DNA from: Streptomyces spinosisporus
GTDB taxonomy: Bacteria; Actinomycetota; Actinomycetes; Streptomycetales; Streptomycetaceae
Length of the DNA stretch: 64,000 bases
Assembly (NCBI RefSeq): GCF_022698145.1
Contig: NZ_JALDAX010000003.1
Location: forward strand, 248,001-312,000
Reading direction: 5' to 3'
The notes under the pieces are model-generated. The model searched no databases. It was not told the origin of the DNA and saw only the letters and a list, made by a program, of their open reading frames with translations. Shown in pieces: positions 33,573 through 42,228 of this stretch. A program made the translations under genes and the position numbers. The stretch's first letter is position 1. Every line of letters starts with the position of its first letter.

Positions 33573-34067
33573 GTGACGACACGTGGAGTTCTGTACGTGC
33601 ACTCCGCTCCGCGCGCGCTGTGCCCGCACGTCGAGTGGGCCGTCGCCGGAGTGCTCGGCACGCGCGTCAACCTCGACTGGATCCGGCAGCCCGCCGCGCC
33701 CGGCACCTGGCGCTCGGAGTTCTCCTGGCAGGGCGAGGCGGGCACGGCGTCCAAGCTGGCCTCCGCGCTGCGCGGCTGGCATCTGCTGCGCTTCGAGGTC
33801 ACCGCGGAGCCCTGCCCCACCGCGGAGGGCGAGCGCTACAGCTGCACCCCCGACCTCGGCATCTTCCACGCCGTCACCGGCATCCACGGCGACATCCTGA
33901 TCCCCGAGGACCGGCTGCGCGCCGCGCTGACCCGGGCCCAGCAGGGCGAGACGGACCTGGAGGCGGAGATCGCCAAGCTCCTGGGCAAGCCCTGGGACGA
34001 CGAGTTGGAGCCGTTCAGATACGCGGGCGAGGGAGCACCGGTGCGCTGGCTGCACCAAGTGGTCTGA
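33573..34067 (+). CDS. DUF3145 protein, actinobacterial conserved
   Basis: A 164-residue soluble protein (TRGVLYVHSAPRALCPHVEWAVAG...). It matches the DUF3145 family, which is widespread in actinobacteria and commonly beside fabF as it is here. No catalytic motif is recognised. GTG start with CGGAGG five bases upstream. The 257-bp gap before it contains no gene; it includes a TAGCCT hexamer at about 33497 that could be a -10 element. Confidence 0.88.
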   Translation: MTTRGVLYVHSAPRALCPHVEWAVAGVLGTRVNLDWIRQPAAPGTWRSEFSWQGEAGTASKLASALRGWHLLRFEVTAEPCPTAEGERYSCTPDLGIFHAVTGIHGDILIPEDRLRAALTRAQQGETDLEAEIAKLLGKPWDDELEPFRYAGEGAPVRWLHQVV

Positions 34068-34104
34068 CGGCACGGACAGGTTCGCCGCACCACCACTGAC
34101 ATGG

Positions 34105-34136
34105 GAAGGGCCCCCACCGCCGGGTGGGGGCCCTTC
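34105..34136. terminator. bidirectional terminator between DUF3145 and fabF
   Basis: GAAGGGCCCCCACC and its exact complement form a 14-bp stem with the loop GCCG between convergent stops. One of the strongest hairpins in the window. Confidence 0.9.
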
Positions 34137-34155
34137 AGTAGCCTACGAGCGCTGC

Positions 34156-35427
34156 TCAGACCGTACGGAACGCCAGCACGACGTTGTGCCCGCCGAACCC
34201 GAACGAGTCGTTCAGCGCGGCGATACGGCCCTCGATCGGCAGCTTGCGGGCCTCGCCACGGACGATGTCCGCGGCGGCCTCGGCCTCCGGGTCGAGGTTC
34301 TCGACGTTGATGGTCGGCGGAGCGAGACGGTGGTACAGCGCGAGGATCGTCGCGACGGACTCGACGCCGCCCGCGCCGCCCAGCAGATGCCCGGTCATGG
34401 ACTTGGTCGCGGAGACCGCCATGTGGCCCGCGTCGTCGCCGAACACCTTGCGCAGCGCCTTCAGTTCGGCCACGTCACCGGCGGGCGTCGAGGTGGCGTG
34501 CGCGTTGACGTGCACGATCTCGGCCGGGTCCAGGTCGGTGCGCTCCATCAGGTTCTGCAGCGCGTGCGAGATGCCCCGGCCCTCGGGCTCGGGCTGCACG
34601 ATGTCGTGGGCGTCGGCGGAGATGCCCTGGCCGACGGCCTCGGCGTACACCCGGGCACCGCGCTTGGCGGCGTGCTCGGCGGACTCCAGGACGATCACAC
34701 CGGCGCCCTCGCCGAGGACGAAGCCGTCCCGGTCGACGTCGTAGGGGCGCGAGGCACCCTCGGGGTTCTCGTTGTTCTTGGACATCGCCATCATGTTGCC
34801 GAACGCGGCGATGGGCAGCGGGTGGATCGCCGCCTCCGTGCCGCCCGCGACGACGACGTCGGCGCGACCGGTGCGGATCATCTCGATGCCGTAGCCGATG
34901 GCCTCGGCGCCCGAGGCGCACGCGGAGACCGGCGTGTGCACGCCCGCACGGGCGCCCACCAGCAGGCCCACGTTGGCCGAGGGGCCGTTCGGCATCAGCA
35001 TGGGGACGGTGTGCGGGGAGACGCGGCGGACGCCCTTCTCCTTGAGCACGTCGTACTGGTCGAGCAGGGTCGTCACCCCGCCGATGCCGGAGGCGATGAC
35101 GGCACCGAGCCGGTCCGGGTCGATCTTCTCGTCGTCGCCGGCCTTGTCGGTGAAACCGGCGTCCGCCCACGCCTCCTTGGCCGCGATCAGCGCGAACTGC
35201 GCCGAGCGGTCCAGTCGGCGGGCCTGCGGCCGCGGAATGACCTCGGAAGGCTCCACGGCCACGGGCGCGGCGATACGGACCGCCTGCTCGGCGGCCCACT
35301 CCTGGTCGAGAAGCTTGACGCCGGACTTGCCGGCGACCAGACCCTCCCAGGTGGACGCTGCGTCGCCACCCAGCGGTGTGGTTGCGCCGATACCGGTGAC
35401 GACCACGGTGCGATTGGTCGGGCTCAC
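34156..35427 (-). CDS. fabF: 3-oxoacyl-ACP synthase II
   Basis: A 423-residue ketosynthase. The active-site Cys is in SACASGAEAIG near residue 170, with the two His in NAHATSTPAGD and KSMTGHLLGGAGG and the closing FGFGGHN. It extends acyl-ACP with malonyl-ACP in type II fatty acid synthesis. GTG start with GGAGAAAG upstream. It is last in fasR-fabD-fabH-acpP-fabF, 79 bp after acpP with a small hairpin between. Gene order is the one known from streptomycetes. Confidence 0.96.
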   Translation of the reverse strand: MSPTNRTVVVTGIGATTPLGGDAASTWEGLVAGKSGVKLLDQEWAAEQAVRIAAPVAVEPSEVIPRPQARRLDRSAQFALIAAKEAWADAGFTDKAGDDEKIDPDRLGAVIASGIGGVTTLLDQYDVLKEKGVRRVSPHTVPMLMPNGPSANVGLLVGARAGVHTPVSACASGAEAIGYGIEMIRTGRADVVVAGGTEAAIHPLPIAAFGNMMAMSKNNENPEGASRPYDVDRDGFVLGEGAGVIVLESAEHAAKRGARVYAEAVGQGISADAHDIVQPEPEGRGISHALQNLMERTDLDPAEIVHVNAHATSTPAGDVAELKALRKVFGDDAGHMAVSATKSMTGHLLGGAGGVESVATILALYHRLAPPTINVENLDPEAEAAADIVRGEARKLPIEGRIAALNDSFGFGGHNVVLAFRTV

Positions 35428-35462
35428 GGGAATTCTTTCTCCAACGGATCGGGATTCAACGG

Positions 35463-35480
35463 CGCCACCGCCGGGTGGCG
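35463..35480 (-). promoter_or_regulatory. intercistronic hairpin between acpP and fabF
   Basis: CGCCACC-GCCG-GGTGGCG, a 7-bp stem. It may partially terminate or process the transcript so that acpP mRNA exceeds fabF. Confidence 0.5.
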
Positions 35481-35506
35481 GGGCAATACAGCCGGAGCGG
35501 GAAGGC

Positions 35507-35755
35507 TCAGGCCTGGTGCTTGAGGATGTAGTCGGTCGCGTCGCCGACCGTCTTGAGGTTCTTGACGTCCTCGTCCGGGATCTTGACGTCGAAGCGCTCT
35601 TCGGCGGCGACGACGACCTCGACCATGGACAGCGAGTCGACGTCCAGGTCGTCGGTGAAGGACTTGTCCAGCTGGACGTCCTCAACCGGGATGCCGGCGA
35701 TCTCGTTCACGATGTCGGCGAGACCGGCGACGATCTCTTCCTGAGTGGCGGCCAT
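35507..35755 (-). CDS. acpP: acyl carrier protein
   Basis: An acidic 82-residue protein with the phosphopantetheine site DVDSLSMVE (Ser near residue 40) and the four-helix ACP pattern. It carries the growing acyl chain as a thioester. It has an AAGGAG ribosome site. It lies between fabH (80 bp) and fabF (79 bp). Confidence 0.96.
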   Translation of the reverse strand: MAATQEEIVAGLADIVNEIAGIPVEDVQLDKSFTDDLDVDSLSMVEVVVAAEERFDVKIPDEDVKNLKTVGDATDYILKHQA

Positions 35756-35835
35756 GTCAGGCGCTCCTTCTTTGTGATCCAGAGGGTTGGCGGTGCTTCC
35801 CGCACCGGATCCGTTGCTGATCCGGCACGGAGTGC

Positions 35836-36834
35836 CTAGGGGAGGGTAACGACCGTCGCGGCGTACACGAGACCCGCCCCGAAGCCGATGACGAGCGCGG
35901 TGTCGCCGCTCTTCGCCTCACCGGTCGCCAGGAGCCGCTCCATCGCGAGCGGAATCGAGGCGGCCGAGGTGTTGCCGGTGGTGCGCACGTCACGCGCCAC
36001 CGTGACGTGCTCCGGCAGTTTCAGCGTCTTCACCATCGAGTCGATGATCCGCTCGTTGGCCTGGTGGGGAATGAAGACGTCCAGGTCGTTCGGGGTGATC
36101 CCGGCCGCGTCCAGCGCCTGCTGGGCGACCTTCGCCATCTCGAACACGGCCCAGCGGAACACCGCCTGGCCCTCCTGCGTGATCGCAGGGAACTTACCCG
36201 TGGTGCTGTCGTACTCGGTCCACGGCACGGTCTGCTTGATGGTCTCGGACTTGTCGCCCTCGGAGCCCCAGATCGTCGGGCCGATGTGCGGCTCCTTCGC
36301 CGGGCCCACCACGACGGCGCCCGCGCCGTCGCCGAACAGGAAGGCCGTCGCCCGGTCCTCCAGGTCGGTGAGGTCGGAAAGCCGCTCGACGCCGATGACG
36401 AGGACGTACTGCGCGGAACCCTCGATGATCATGCCCTTGGCGAGGGTGAGGCCGTAGCCGAAACCGGCGCAGCCCGCCGAGATGTCGAACGCGGCGGCCT
36501 TGTCCGTGCCCAGCTTGTCCGCGATCTCCGTGGCGATGGCCGGGGTCTGCTTGAAGTGCGAGACGGTCGAGACGATCACGCCGCCGATCTGCTCGGCGGA
36601 GATCCCGGCGTCGGCGATCGCCTTGCCGGAGGCCTCGATGGACATCGCGGCCACGGTCTCCTCGTCCGAGGCCCAGTGCCGGGTCTGGATGCCGGAGCGC
36701 GAACGGATCCACTCGTCGGAGGAGTCGATCTTCTCGAGGATCACCTCGTTCGGCACGACCCGGGTCGGACGGTAGCCGCCCACGCCGAGGATGCGCGCGT
36801 ACGGGGCGCCCTTGCTGGGCTTGATCTTCGACAT
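35836..36834 (-). CDS. fabH: 3-oxoacyl-ACP synthase III
   Basis: A 332-residue initiating condensing enzyme. The triad is Cys in DISAGCAGFGYG (near residue 122), His in IPHQANERI (near 256) and Asn in TTGNTSAAS (near 287), ending GFGAGLVYAA. It joins branched or acetyl starter CoA to malonyl-ACP, which sets the iso/anteiso fatty acids of streptomycetes. ATG with AAGGAG. It follows fabD by 23 bp. Confidence 0.96.
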   Translation of the reverse strand: MSKIKPSKGAPYARILGVGGYRPTRVVPNEVILEKIDSSDEWIRSRSGIQTRHWASDEETVAAMSIEASGKAIADAGISAEQIGGVIVSTVSHFKQTPAIATEIADKLGTDKAAAFDISAGCAGFGYGLTLAKGMIIEGSAQYVLVIGVERLSDLTDLEDRATAFLFGDGAGAVVVGPAKEPHIGPTIWGSEGDKSETIKQTVPWTEYDSTTGKFPAITQEGQAVFRWAVFEMAKVAQQALDAAGITPNDLDVFIPHQANERIIDSMVKTLKLPEHVTVARDVRTTGNTSAASIPLAMERLLATGEAKSGDTALVIGFGAGLVYAATVVTLP

Positions 36835-36857
36835 GTTCGTACGGCTCCTTCTAAGCG

Positions 36858-37778
36858 TCAGGCAGCGTGCTCGGCGATGAGTGCGCGGGCCGCGTCGAGG
36901 TCGTCGGGGGTCTTGAGCGCCAGGGTCTGCACACCCGGCAGCGCGCGCTTGGCGAGGCCGACCAGCGTGCCGCCGGGGGAGACCTCGATCAGCGCGGTCG
37001 CGCCGAGCTCCTTGAAGGTCTCCATGCACAGGTCCCAGCGGACCGGGTTGGCGACCTGTCCGACCAGGCGCTCGACGATCTCGGCACCGGTGGCGACGGA
37101 CCGGCCGTCCTTGTTGGAGACGTAGGTGACCTGCGGGTCGGCGGGCACGAGCGCCTTGGCGGCCTCGGCCAGCTTGTCGACCGCGGGGGCCATGTGGCGG
37201 GTGTGGAAGGCGCCGGCGACCTTGAGCGGGACGACCTTGCGGACGCCCTCGGGCTTGTCCTCGTTCAGCGCGGCGAGCTGCTCCAGTGTGCCCGCGGCGA
37301 CGATCTGGCCCGCGCCGTTGACGTTCGCCGGGGTCAGGCCCAGCTTCTCCAGGTGCGCGACGGAGACCTCGGGGTCGCCGCCGAGCAGCGCCGACATCCC
37401 GGTCTCGGTGATGGCGGCGGCCTCGGCCATGGCCAGACCCCGCCTGCGTACGAGGGTCAGCGCGGCCGTGTCGTCGAGGACACCGGCGAAGGAGGCCGCG
37501 GTGATCTCACCGACGCTGTGGCCGGCGACGGCGCCCGGCGTGACGGCACCGAGTGCCGCGGCGGACAGGATGCCGGCGGCGACCAGCAGCGGCTGGGCCA
37601 CCGCGGTGTCCCGGATCTCCTCCGCGTCGGCCTTGGTGCCGTAGTGGGCGAGGTCGAGGCCGATGGCGTCCGACCAGGCGGAGACGCGGTCGGTGGCACC
37701 GGGCAGTTCGAGCCAGGGGGTCAGGAAGCCGGGCGTCTGGGCGCCCTGGCCGGGAGCGACGAGTACGAGCACTCTCAC
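36858..37778 (-). CDS. fabD: malonyl-CoA:ACP transacylase
   Basis: A 306-residue enzyme. The N-terminal APGQGAQ oxyanion segment, the nucleophile Ser in AGHSVGEI near residue 87, and FHTRHMAPA with the catalytic His mark the FabD family. It loads malonate onto ACP for fatty acid synthesis and, in streptomycetes, often for type II polyketides too. The GTG start used is followed by a second in-frame GTG two codons later; AAGAGAGAG is upstream. First gene of the fab operon after fasR, with an 83-bp gap. Confidence 0.95.
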   Translation of the reverse strand: MRVLVLVAPGQGAQTPGFLTPWLELPGATDRVSAWSDAIGLDLAHYGTKADAEEIRDTAVAQPLLVAAGILSAAALGAVTPGAVAGHSVGEITAASFAGVLDDTAALTLVRRRGLAMAEAAAITETGMSALLGGDPEVSVAHLEKLGLTPANVNGAGQIVAAGTLEQLAALNEDKPEGVRKVVPLKVAGAFHTRHMAPAVDKLAEAAKALVPADPQVTYVSNKDGRSVATGAEIVERLVGQVANPVRWDLCMETFKELGATALIEVSPGGTLVGLAKRALPGVQTLALKTPDDLDAARALIAEHAA

Positions 37779-37861
37779 ACTCTCTCTTGGGGACGGCCGT
37801 GGCCGCCCGTGGGGACAGGGACGAAGAACACGAGGGGGTTTTGTATGCCCCCGACAAAAGC

Positions 37862-39067
37862 CTAGGCCGGAAGATCACCCTCGGCCAGACGCCCCAGGAT
37901 CAGCGCGATCCGCAGCGTGAAGGCGGATCGTACATCGGAGGGTGACCAGCCGGTGACGTCAGTCACACGTCGGAGCCGGTAGCGCACGGTGTTGGGGTGA
38001 ACGAAGAGCATCCGGGCGGCGCCCTCGAGACTGCTCGCCTGTTCCAGAAAGACGGAGAGCGTCTCCAGAAGAGCCGACCCGGCCTCCTCCAGCGGTCTGT
38101 AGATCTCCTCCACCAGCTGTTCGCGCGCGCTCGGGTCACCGGCGATGGCGCGCTCCGGCAGCAGATCGTCCGCGAGCACCGGCCGCGGAGCGTCCTGCCA
38201 GGCGAAACACGCCTTGAGGCCGGCGGCCGCGGCCTGTGCGGAGCGGGTCGCGGTGAGCAGATCCGCCACCACGGGCCCGGCCACCACGGGCCCCGCCGCG
38301 TACGGCCCGATCAGCGACTTGGCCACGGCGAGCGGGTTGTCGCTGCCGCCGGCGATGACCACCAGCCGGTCGCCGAGCACCCCGGTGAGCACCTGGAGCT
38401 TGGCGTGCCGGGCGGCCCGCCGGATCGCCTCGACGGTCAGCTCGGAGTCGCCGTCGGGGGCGGTCCCCAGCACCACGCAGACATGCTCGGGCGCGTTCCA
38501 GCCCAGGGCCGCGGCCCTGCTGACCGCGCCCTCGTCGGCCTCCCCGCTCAGCACGGCGTTGACGACGAGGGACTCCAGGCGGGCGTCCCAGGCACCGCGT
38601 GCCTCGGCGGCCTGGGCGTAGACCTGGGCGGTGGCGAAGGCGATCTCGCGGGCGTAGACGAGCAGGGCCTCGCGCAGCACGCTCTCGTCGCCCGGGGCGG
38701 CCACCTCGTCGATGGCGCTCTCCATGACCTCGATGGTGGTGCGCACCATCTCCACGGTCTGGCGCAGGGTGATCGCCCGGGTCAGCTCGCGCGGAGCCGT
38801 CCCGAACACGTCCGTCGAGATGGCCTGGGGCGCGTCGGGGTGCCGGAACCACTCGGTGAAGGCGGCGATACCGGCCTGGGCGACAAGACCGATCCAGGAA
38901 CGGTTCTCCGGCGGCATCGCCCGGTACCACGGCAGCGTCTCGTCCATGCGCGCGATCGCCTGCGCGGCGAGCGAGCCGGACGACTTCTCCAGTCGCTTCA
39001 GGGTGCGCGCGTGCGGGTGCGCGGGGGCAGCAACGGCTTCGGGCTTGCTCGTTTCGGGTTCGGGCAC
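37862..39067 (-). CDS. fasR: PucR-type activator of fatty acid synthesis
   Basis: A 401-residue regulator. The C-terminal PucR helix-turn-helix (SLEGAARMLFVHPNTVRYRLRRV) follows a GGDEF-like/effector middle region (VCVVLGTAPDGDSE...). Position and direction directly upstream of fabD match FasR, the known activator of this operon in Streptomyces; its target is the 83-bp fasR-fabD gap and possibly its own promoter. GTG start. It is divergent from the pirin gene. Confidence 0.92.
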   Translation of the reverse strand: MPEPETSKPEAVAAPAHPHARTLKRLEKSSGSLAAQAIARMDETLPWYRAMPPENRSWIGLVAQAGIAAFTEWFRHPDAPQAISTDVFGTAPRELTRAITLRQTVEMVRTTIEVMESAIDEVAAPGDESVLREALLVYAREIAFATAQVYAQAAEARGAWDARLESLVVNAVLSGEADEGAVSRAAALGWNAPEHVCVVLGTAPDGDSELTVEAIRRAARHAKLQVLTGVLGDRLVVIAGGSDNPLAVAKSLIGPYAAGPVVAGPVVADLLTATRSAQAAAAGLKACFAWQDAPRPVLADDLLPERAIAGDPSAREQLVEEIYRPLEEAGSALLETLSVFLEQASSLEGAARMLFVHPNTVRYRLRRVTDVTGWSPSDVRSAFTLRIALILGRLAEGDLPA

Positions 39068-39162
39068 GGGACAAGACTGCCTTATCCGGACGGGAGTGCG
39101 CGTCGCCGGGTCGGCGGCGGGCGCTCCGGCGGGGTTCGCGCGCCGCTACGGTGGGGTGCGTG

Positions 39163-39819
39163 ATGGACGTACGGCGCGCAGCTGAGCGCTATCCGGGGGG
39201 TGACCCGGCAGCCGGTATCGAGTCGTGGCACGCCTTCTCCTTCGGCCCGCACTACGACCCCGACAACCTCCGCTTCGGCGCGGTCATCGCCTGCAACGAG
39301 GAACGGCTCCTGCCCGGCGCCGGCTTCGACGAACACCCGCACAGCCACACCGAGATCGTGACCTGGGTGGTCGAGGGCGAACTGACGCACCGTGACTCCG
39401 GCGGCCACCGCACCACGGTGCGCCCCGGCGACGTACAGCGCCTGAGCTCCGCGGCGGGCGTACGGCACGTGGAGCGCAACGACGGCGACGGGCTGCTGGT
39501 CTTCGTGCAGATGTGGCTGGCCCCCCTCGAACCGGGCGGCGACCCCGCGTACGAGATCGTCCACGGCATCGCGGACTCCACGCCGTACGCGGTCCCGGAG
39601 GCGGGCGCCATGCTCCATGTACGGCGGCTGCGCGCGGGGGAGCGGACGGCGATCCCGGACGGCGCGTACGTCTACGTCCACGTCGTCCGCGGCGACGTCC
39701 GCCTCGACGGCGAGCACCTCACCGCGGGCGACGCGGCCCGCATCACGGACGCGAAGCAACTGGAGACGGAGGCCGTTACGGAGGCGGAGCTGCTGATGTG
39801 GGAGATGACGGCGAACTAG
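39163..39819 (+). CDS. pirin-family bicupin protein
   Basis: A 218-residue protein. The N-terminal cupin carries the metal site in DEHPHSHTEIVTWVVEGEL, and the C-terminal domain is degenerate, as in other pirins. Pirins bind Fe and some act as quercetin dioxygenases or as regulators of pyruvate dehydrogenase; the role here is unknown. The ATG has a G-rich GGTGGGG site; an in-frame GTG four codons earlier is possible. Its stop overlaps that of the convergent serine hydrolase by four bases. Confidence 0.9.
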   Translation: MDVRRAAERYPGGDPAAGIESWHAFSFGPHYDPDNLRFGAVIACNEERLLPGAGFDEHPHSHTEIVTWVVEGELTHRDSGGHRTTVRPGDVQRLSSAAGVRHVERNDGDGLLVFVQMWLAPLEPGGDPAYEIVHGIADSTPYAVPEAGAMLHVRRLRAGERTAIPDGAYVYVHVVRGDVRLDGEHLTAGDAARITDAKQLETEAVTEAELLMWEMTAN

Positions 39820-40634
39820 CCGATCTCTGCGAGCACCGCATCCGTGAACGCCGGCCACACCTCGACCGCCCACGGTCCGAAGTCCCGATCCGTCAAAGCG
39901 CTGCAAGCGACCCCCGCGTCGGGATCGACCCACAGGAACGTGCCCGACTGACCGAAGTGGCCGAAGGTGCGCGGGGACGAGGAACTCCCCGTCCAGTGCG
40001 GCGACTTGGAGTCGCGGATCTCGAAGCCGAGGCCCCAGTCGTTGGGGCTCTGGTGGCCGTAGCCCGGCAGGACGCCCTTGGTGCCCGGGTACTGCACCGT
40101 CATCGCCTCGGCGACCGTGCGCGGGTCGAGCAGCCGCGGCGCCTGCAGCTCGGCCGCGAACCGCAGCAGGTCCGCCACCGTCGAGACGCCGTCCTTCGCC
40201 GGGGAGCCCTCCAGCGAGGTCCCCGTCATCCCGAGCGGATCCAGCACCGCCTGCCGCAGATACTCCCCGAACGGGATCTCCGTGGCCTTCGCGATGTGGT
40301 CGCCGAGCTGCTCGAAACCGGCGTTGGAGTACAGCCGGCGCTCACCGGGCGGGGCCGTCACCCGGTGCTCGTCGAAGGCCAGCCCCGAGGTGTGGGCGAG
40401 CAGATGGCGCACCGTCGCGCCGGGCGGCCCGGCGGGCTCGTCGAGCTCGATCGCCCCCTCCTCGTACGCGACGAGGGCGGCGTACGCCGCGAGCGGCTTG
40501 GTGACCGAGGCCAGCGGGAAGCGCCGGTCGACGGCGCCGTGGGTGCCGAGTACCGTACCGTCGGCCCGCACCACACCCGCCGCGGCAGCGGGAACCGGCC
40601 AGTTGTCGATCAACGCAAGGCTCTGCAAGGACAT
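39816..40634 (-). CDS. serine hydrolase, beta-lactamase/D-Ala-D-Ala carboxypeptidase family
   Basis: A 272-residue protein with SVTK at 43-46 (nucleophile and base), YSNAGF as the YxN motif and FGHFGQSG as the HxG-like third motif. There is no signal peptide, and it is shorter than typical class C enzymes. Probably an esterase or peptidase of cytosolic type. No ribosome site is evident, so a leaderless or differently placed start is possible. Confidence 0.87.
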   Translation of the reverse strand: MSLQSLALIDNWPVPAAAAGVVRADGTVLGTHGAVDRRFPLASVTKPLAAYAALVAYEEGAIELDEPAGPPGATVRHLLAHTSGLAFDEHRVTAPPGERRLYSNAGFEQLGDHIAKATEIPFGEYLRQAVLDPLGMTGTSLEGSPAKDGVSTVADLLRFAAELQAPRLLDPRTVAEAMTVQYPGTKGVLPGYGHQSPNDWGLGFEIRDSKSPHWTGSSSSPRTFGHFGQSGTFLWVDPDAGVACSALTDRDFGPWAVEVWPAFTDAVLAEIG

Positions 40635-40705
40635 GCCGACGAGCCTAGGCGTTCACGGCCCCGGCTCCGGCAACGGGTCCCATGCCGGATTATTACCCGT
40701 TCCGC

Positions 40706-40736
40706 TTGCTTGGAGTGCACTCGAAGGTCATAGCGT
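40706..40736 (+). promoter_or_regulatory. MerR-type promoter with overlapping operator
   Basis: TTGCTT and TAGCGT are separated by 19 bp, the long spacer typical of MerR-activated promoters. The spacer and its edge hold CTTGGAGTG-CACTCGAAG (40709-40726), a palindrome with one mismatch. Transcription should start at or next to the ATG at 40744, giving a leaderless message. Confidence 0.75.
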
Positions 40737-40743
40737 TGAGGGC

Positions 40744-41214
40744 ATGACGGTGATGGAGACCACGCCCACCAGGACCGACGCCTGTGGCGCCCCGCCCCAC
40801 CCGCACCGGCGCCCCGAAGGGCAGGACGCCTACACGATCAGCGAGGTCGTCGCCTTCACCGGGCTGACCGCGCACACCCTGCGCTGGTACGAGCGGATCG
40901 GGCTGATGCCGCACGTCGACCGCTCGCACACCGGTCAGCGCCGCTACAGCAACCGCGACCTCGACTGGCTCGACCTGGTCGGCAAGCTCCGGCTCACCGG
41001 AATGCCGGTCGCCGACATGGTGCGCTACGCGGAGCTGGTGCGCGAGGGCGACCACACCTTCGGCGAGCGCTTCGAGCTGCTGGAGGCGACCCGCCGGGAC
41101 GTCCTGACCCGGATCGCGGAGCTCCAGGACACCCTCGCGGTGCTCGACCGGAAGATCAGTTTCTATGCGGACGCCGAACGCGCCCGCGCCTACGAGGCAG
41201 AGAAGGTTCGATGA
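40744..41214 (+). CDS. MerR-family transcriptional regulator
   Basis: A 156-residue MerR protein. The helix-turn-helix TISEVVAFTGLTAHTLRWYERIGLM and RRYSNRDLDWL are diagnostic, and a C-terminal dimerisation coiled coil follows. It lacks metal-binding Cys in the C-terminal loop, so an organic or redox ligand is likelier than a metal. An unusual 30-residue N-terminal extension rich in Thr, Pro and His precedes the domain. It controls its own MerR-type promoter and the overlapping aldo/keto reductase gene. Confidence 0.9.
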   Translation: MTVMETTPTRTDACGAPPHPHRRPEGQDAYTISEVVAFTGLTAHTLRWYERIGLMPHVDRSHTGQRRYSNRDLDWLDLVGKLRLTGMPVADMVRYAELVREGDHTFGERFELLEATRRDVLTRIAELQDTLAVLDRKISFYADAERARAYEAEKVR

Positions 41215-42227
41215 CGGACAGCACGATCCAGACCGCACGGCTCGGCGCGTCGGGCCCCGAGGTCGGCGTACAGGGCCTGGGCTGCATGGGCATGAGCTTC
41301 GCCTACGGCCCGGTCGACGCGAAGGCGTCCCGCCAGACCCTGGAGCGCGCGCTGGAGCTGGGCGTCACGCTGTACGACACGGCGGACGCCTACGGCCAGG
41401 GCGAGAACGAGAAGTTCCTCTCGCCGTTCTTCACGGCCAACCGGGACAACCTGGTCATCGCGACCAAGTTCGCCCTGTCGATCCCGCCGGACGAGCCCAC
41501 CCGCCGGGTCATCCGCAATGACGCGCCCTACATCCGCCAGGCCGTCGAGGCCAGCCTCAGGCGCCTGGACGTCGATGTGATCGACCTCTACTACATGCAC
41601 CGGCGCGATGTGAACGTGCCGATCGAGGAGACCGTCGCCACCATGGCGGAGCTGGTGCGCGAGGGCAAGGTCAAGCAGCTGGGCCTGAGCGAGGTCACCG
41701 CGGAGGAGCTGAGGGCGGCCCACGCCGTGCACCCCATCGCGGCCGTGCAGTCGGAGTGGTCCCTGTTCAGCCGGGACATCGAGGCGAACGTGGTGCCGGC
41801 CGCCCGGGAGCTGGGCGTGACGCTGGTGCCGTACTCCCCGCTCGGCCGCGGCTTCCTCACCGGCTCCTTCACCAACGCCGACACGGAGCTGTCCTCCGAC
41901 GACTTCCGTCGCCAGCAGCCCCGCTTCACCGGCGAGAACGCGGCCGCGAACGCCGCCCTGCTGGAGCCGATCCGCGCGGTCGCCGAGGCCCACGACGCCT
42001 CGCCGGGCCAGATCGCCCTGGCCTGGGTCCAGCAGCGGTCGGCCGTGCACGGTCTGCCGGTGATCCCGATCCCCGGCACCCGCAAGCCGAGCCGCGTCGA
42101 GGAGAACGTGGCGGCGACCCGCATCGTCCTGACCGACGACGAGCTGGCCCTGCTGGAGCCGATCGCCGGGAAGGTCGCGGGCGAGCGGTACGCGGACATG
42201 GCGTTCACGTCGGCCGGCCGGGAGTGA
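41211..42227 (+). CDS. aldo/keto reductase
   Basis: A 338-residue AKR barrel: YDTADAYGQGENEKFL with catalytic Asp and Tyr, VIATKF with Lys, YYMHRRD with His, and the C-terminal IPIPGTRKPSRVEENV for NADPH. It reduces aldehydes and ketones with NADPH. Its ATG overlaps the merR stop (ATGA), so the pair is translationally coupled and MerR probably induces it. It ends one base before the convergent DUF4429 stop. Confidence 0.93.
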   Translation: MTDSTIQTARLGASGPEVGVQGLGCMGMSFAYGPVDAKASRQTLERALELGVTLYDTADAYGQGENEKFLSPFFTANRDNLVIATKFALSIPPDEPTRRVIRNDAPYIRQAVEASLRRLDVDVIDLYYMHRRDVNVPIEETVATMAELVREGKVKQLGLSEVTAEELRAAHAVHPIAAVQSEWSLFSRDIEANVVPAARELGVTLVPYSPLGRGFLTGSFTNADTELSSDDFRRQQPRFTGENAAANAALLEPIRAVAEAHDASPGQIALAWVQQRSAVHGLPVIPIPGTRKPSRVEENVAATRIVLTDDELALLEPIAGKVAGERYADMAFTSAGRE

Positions 42228-42228
42228 T

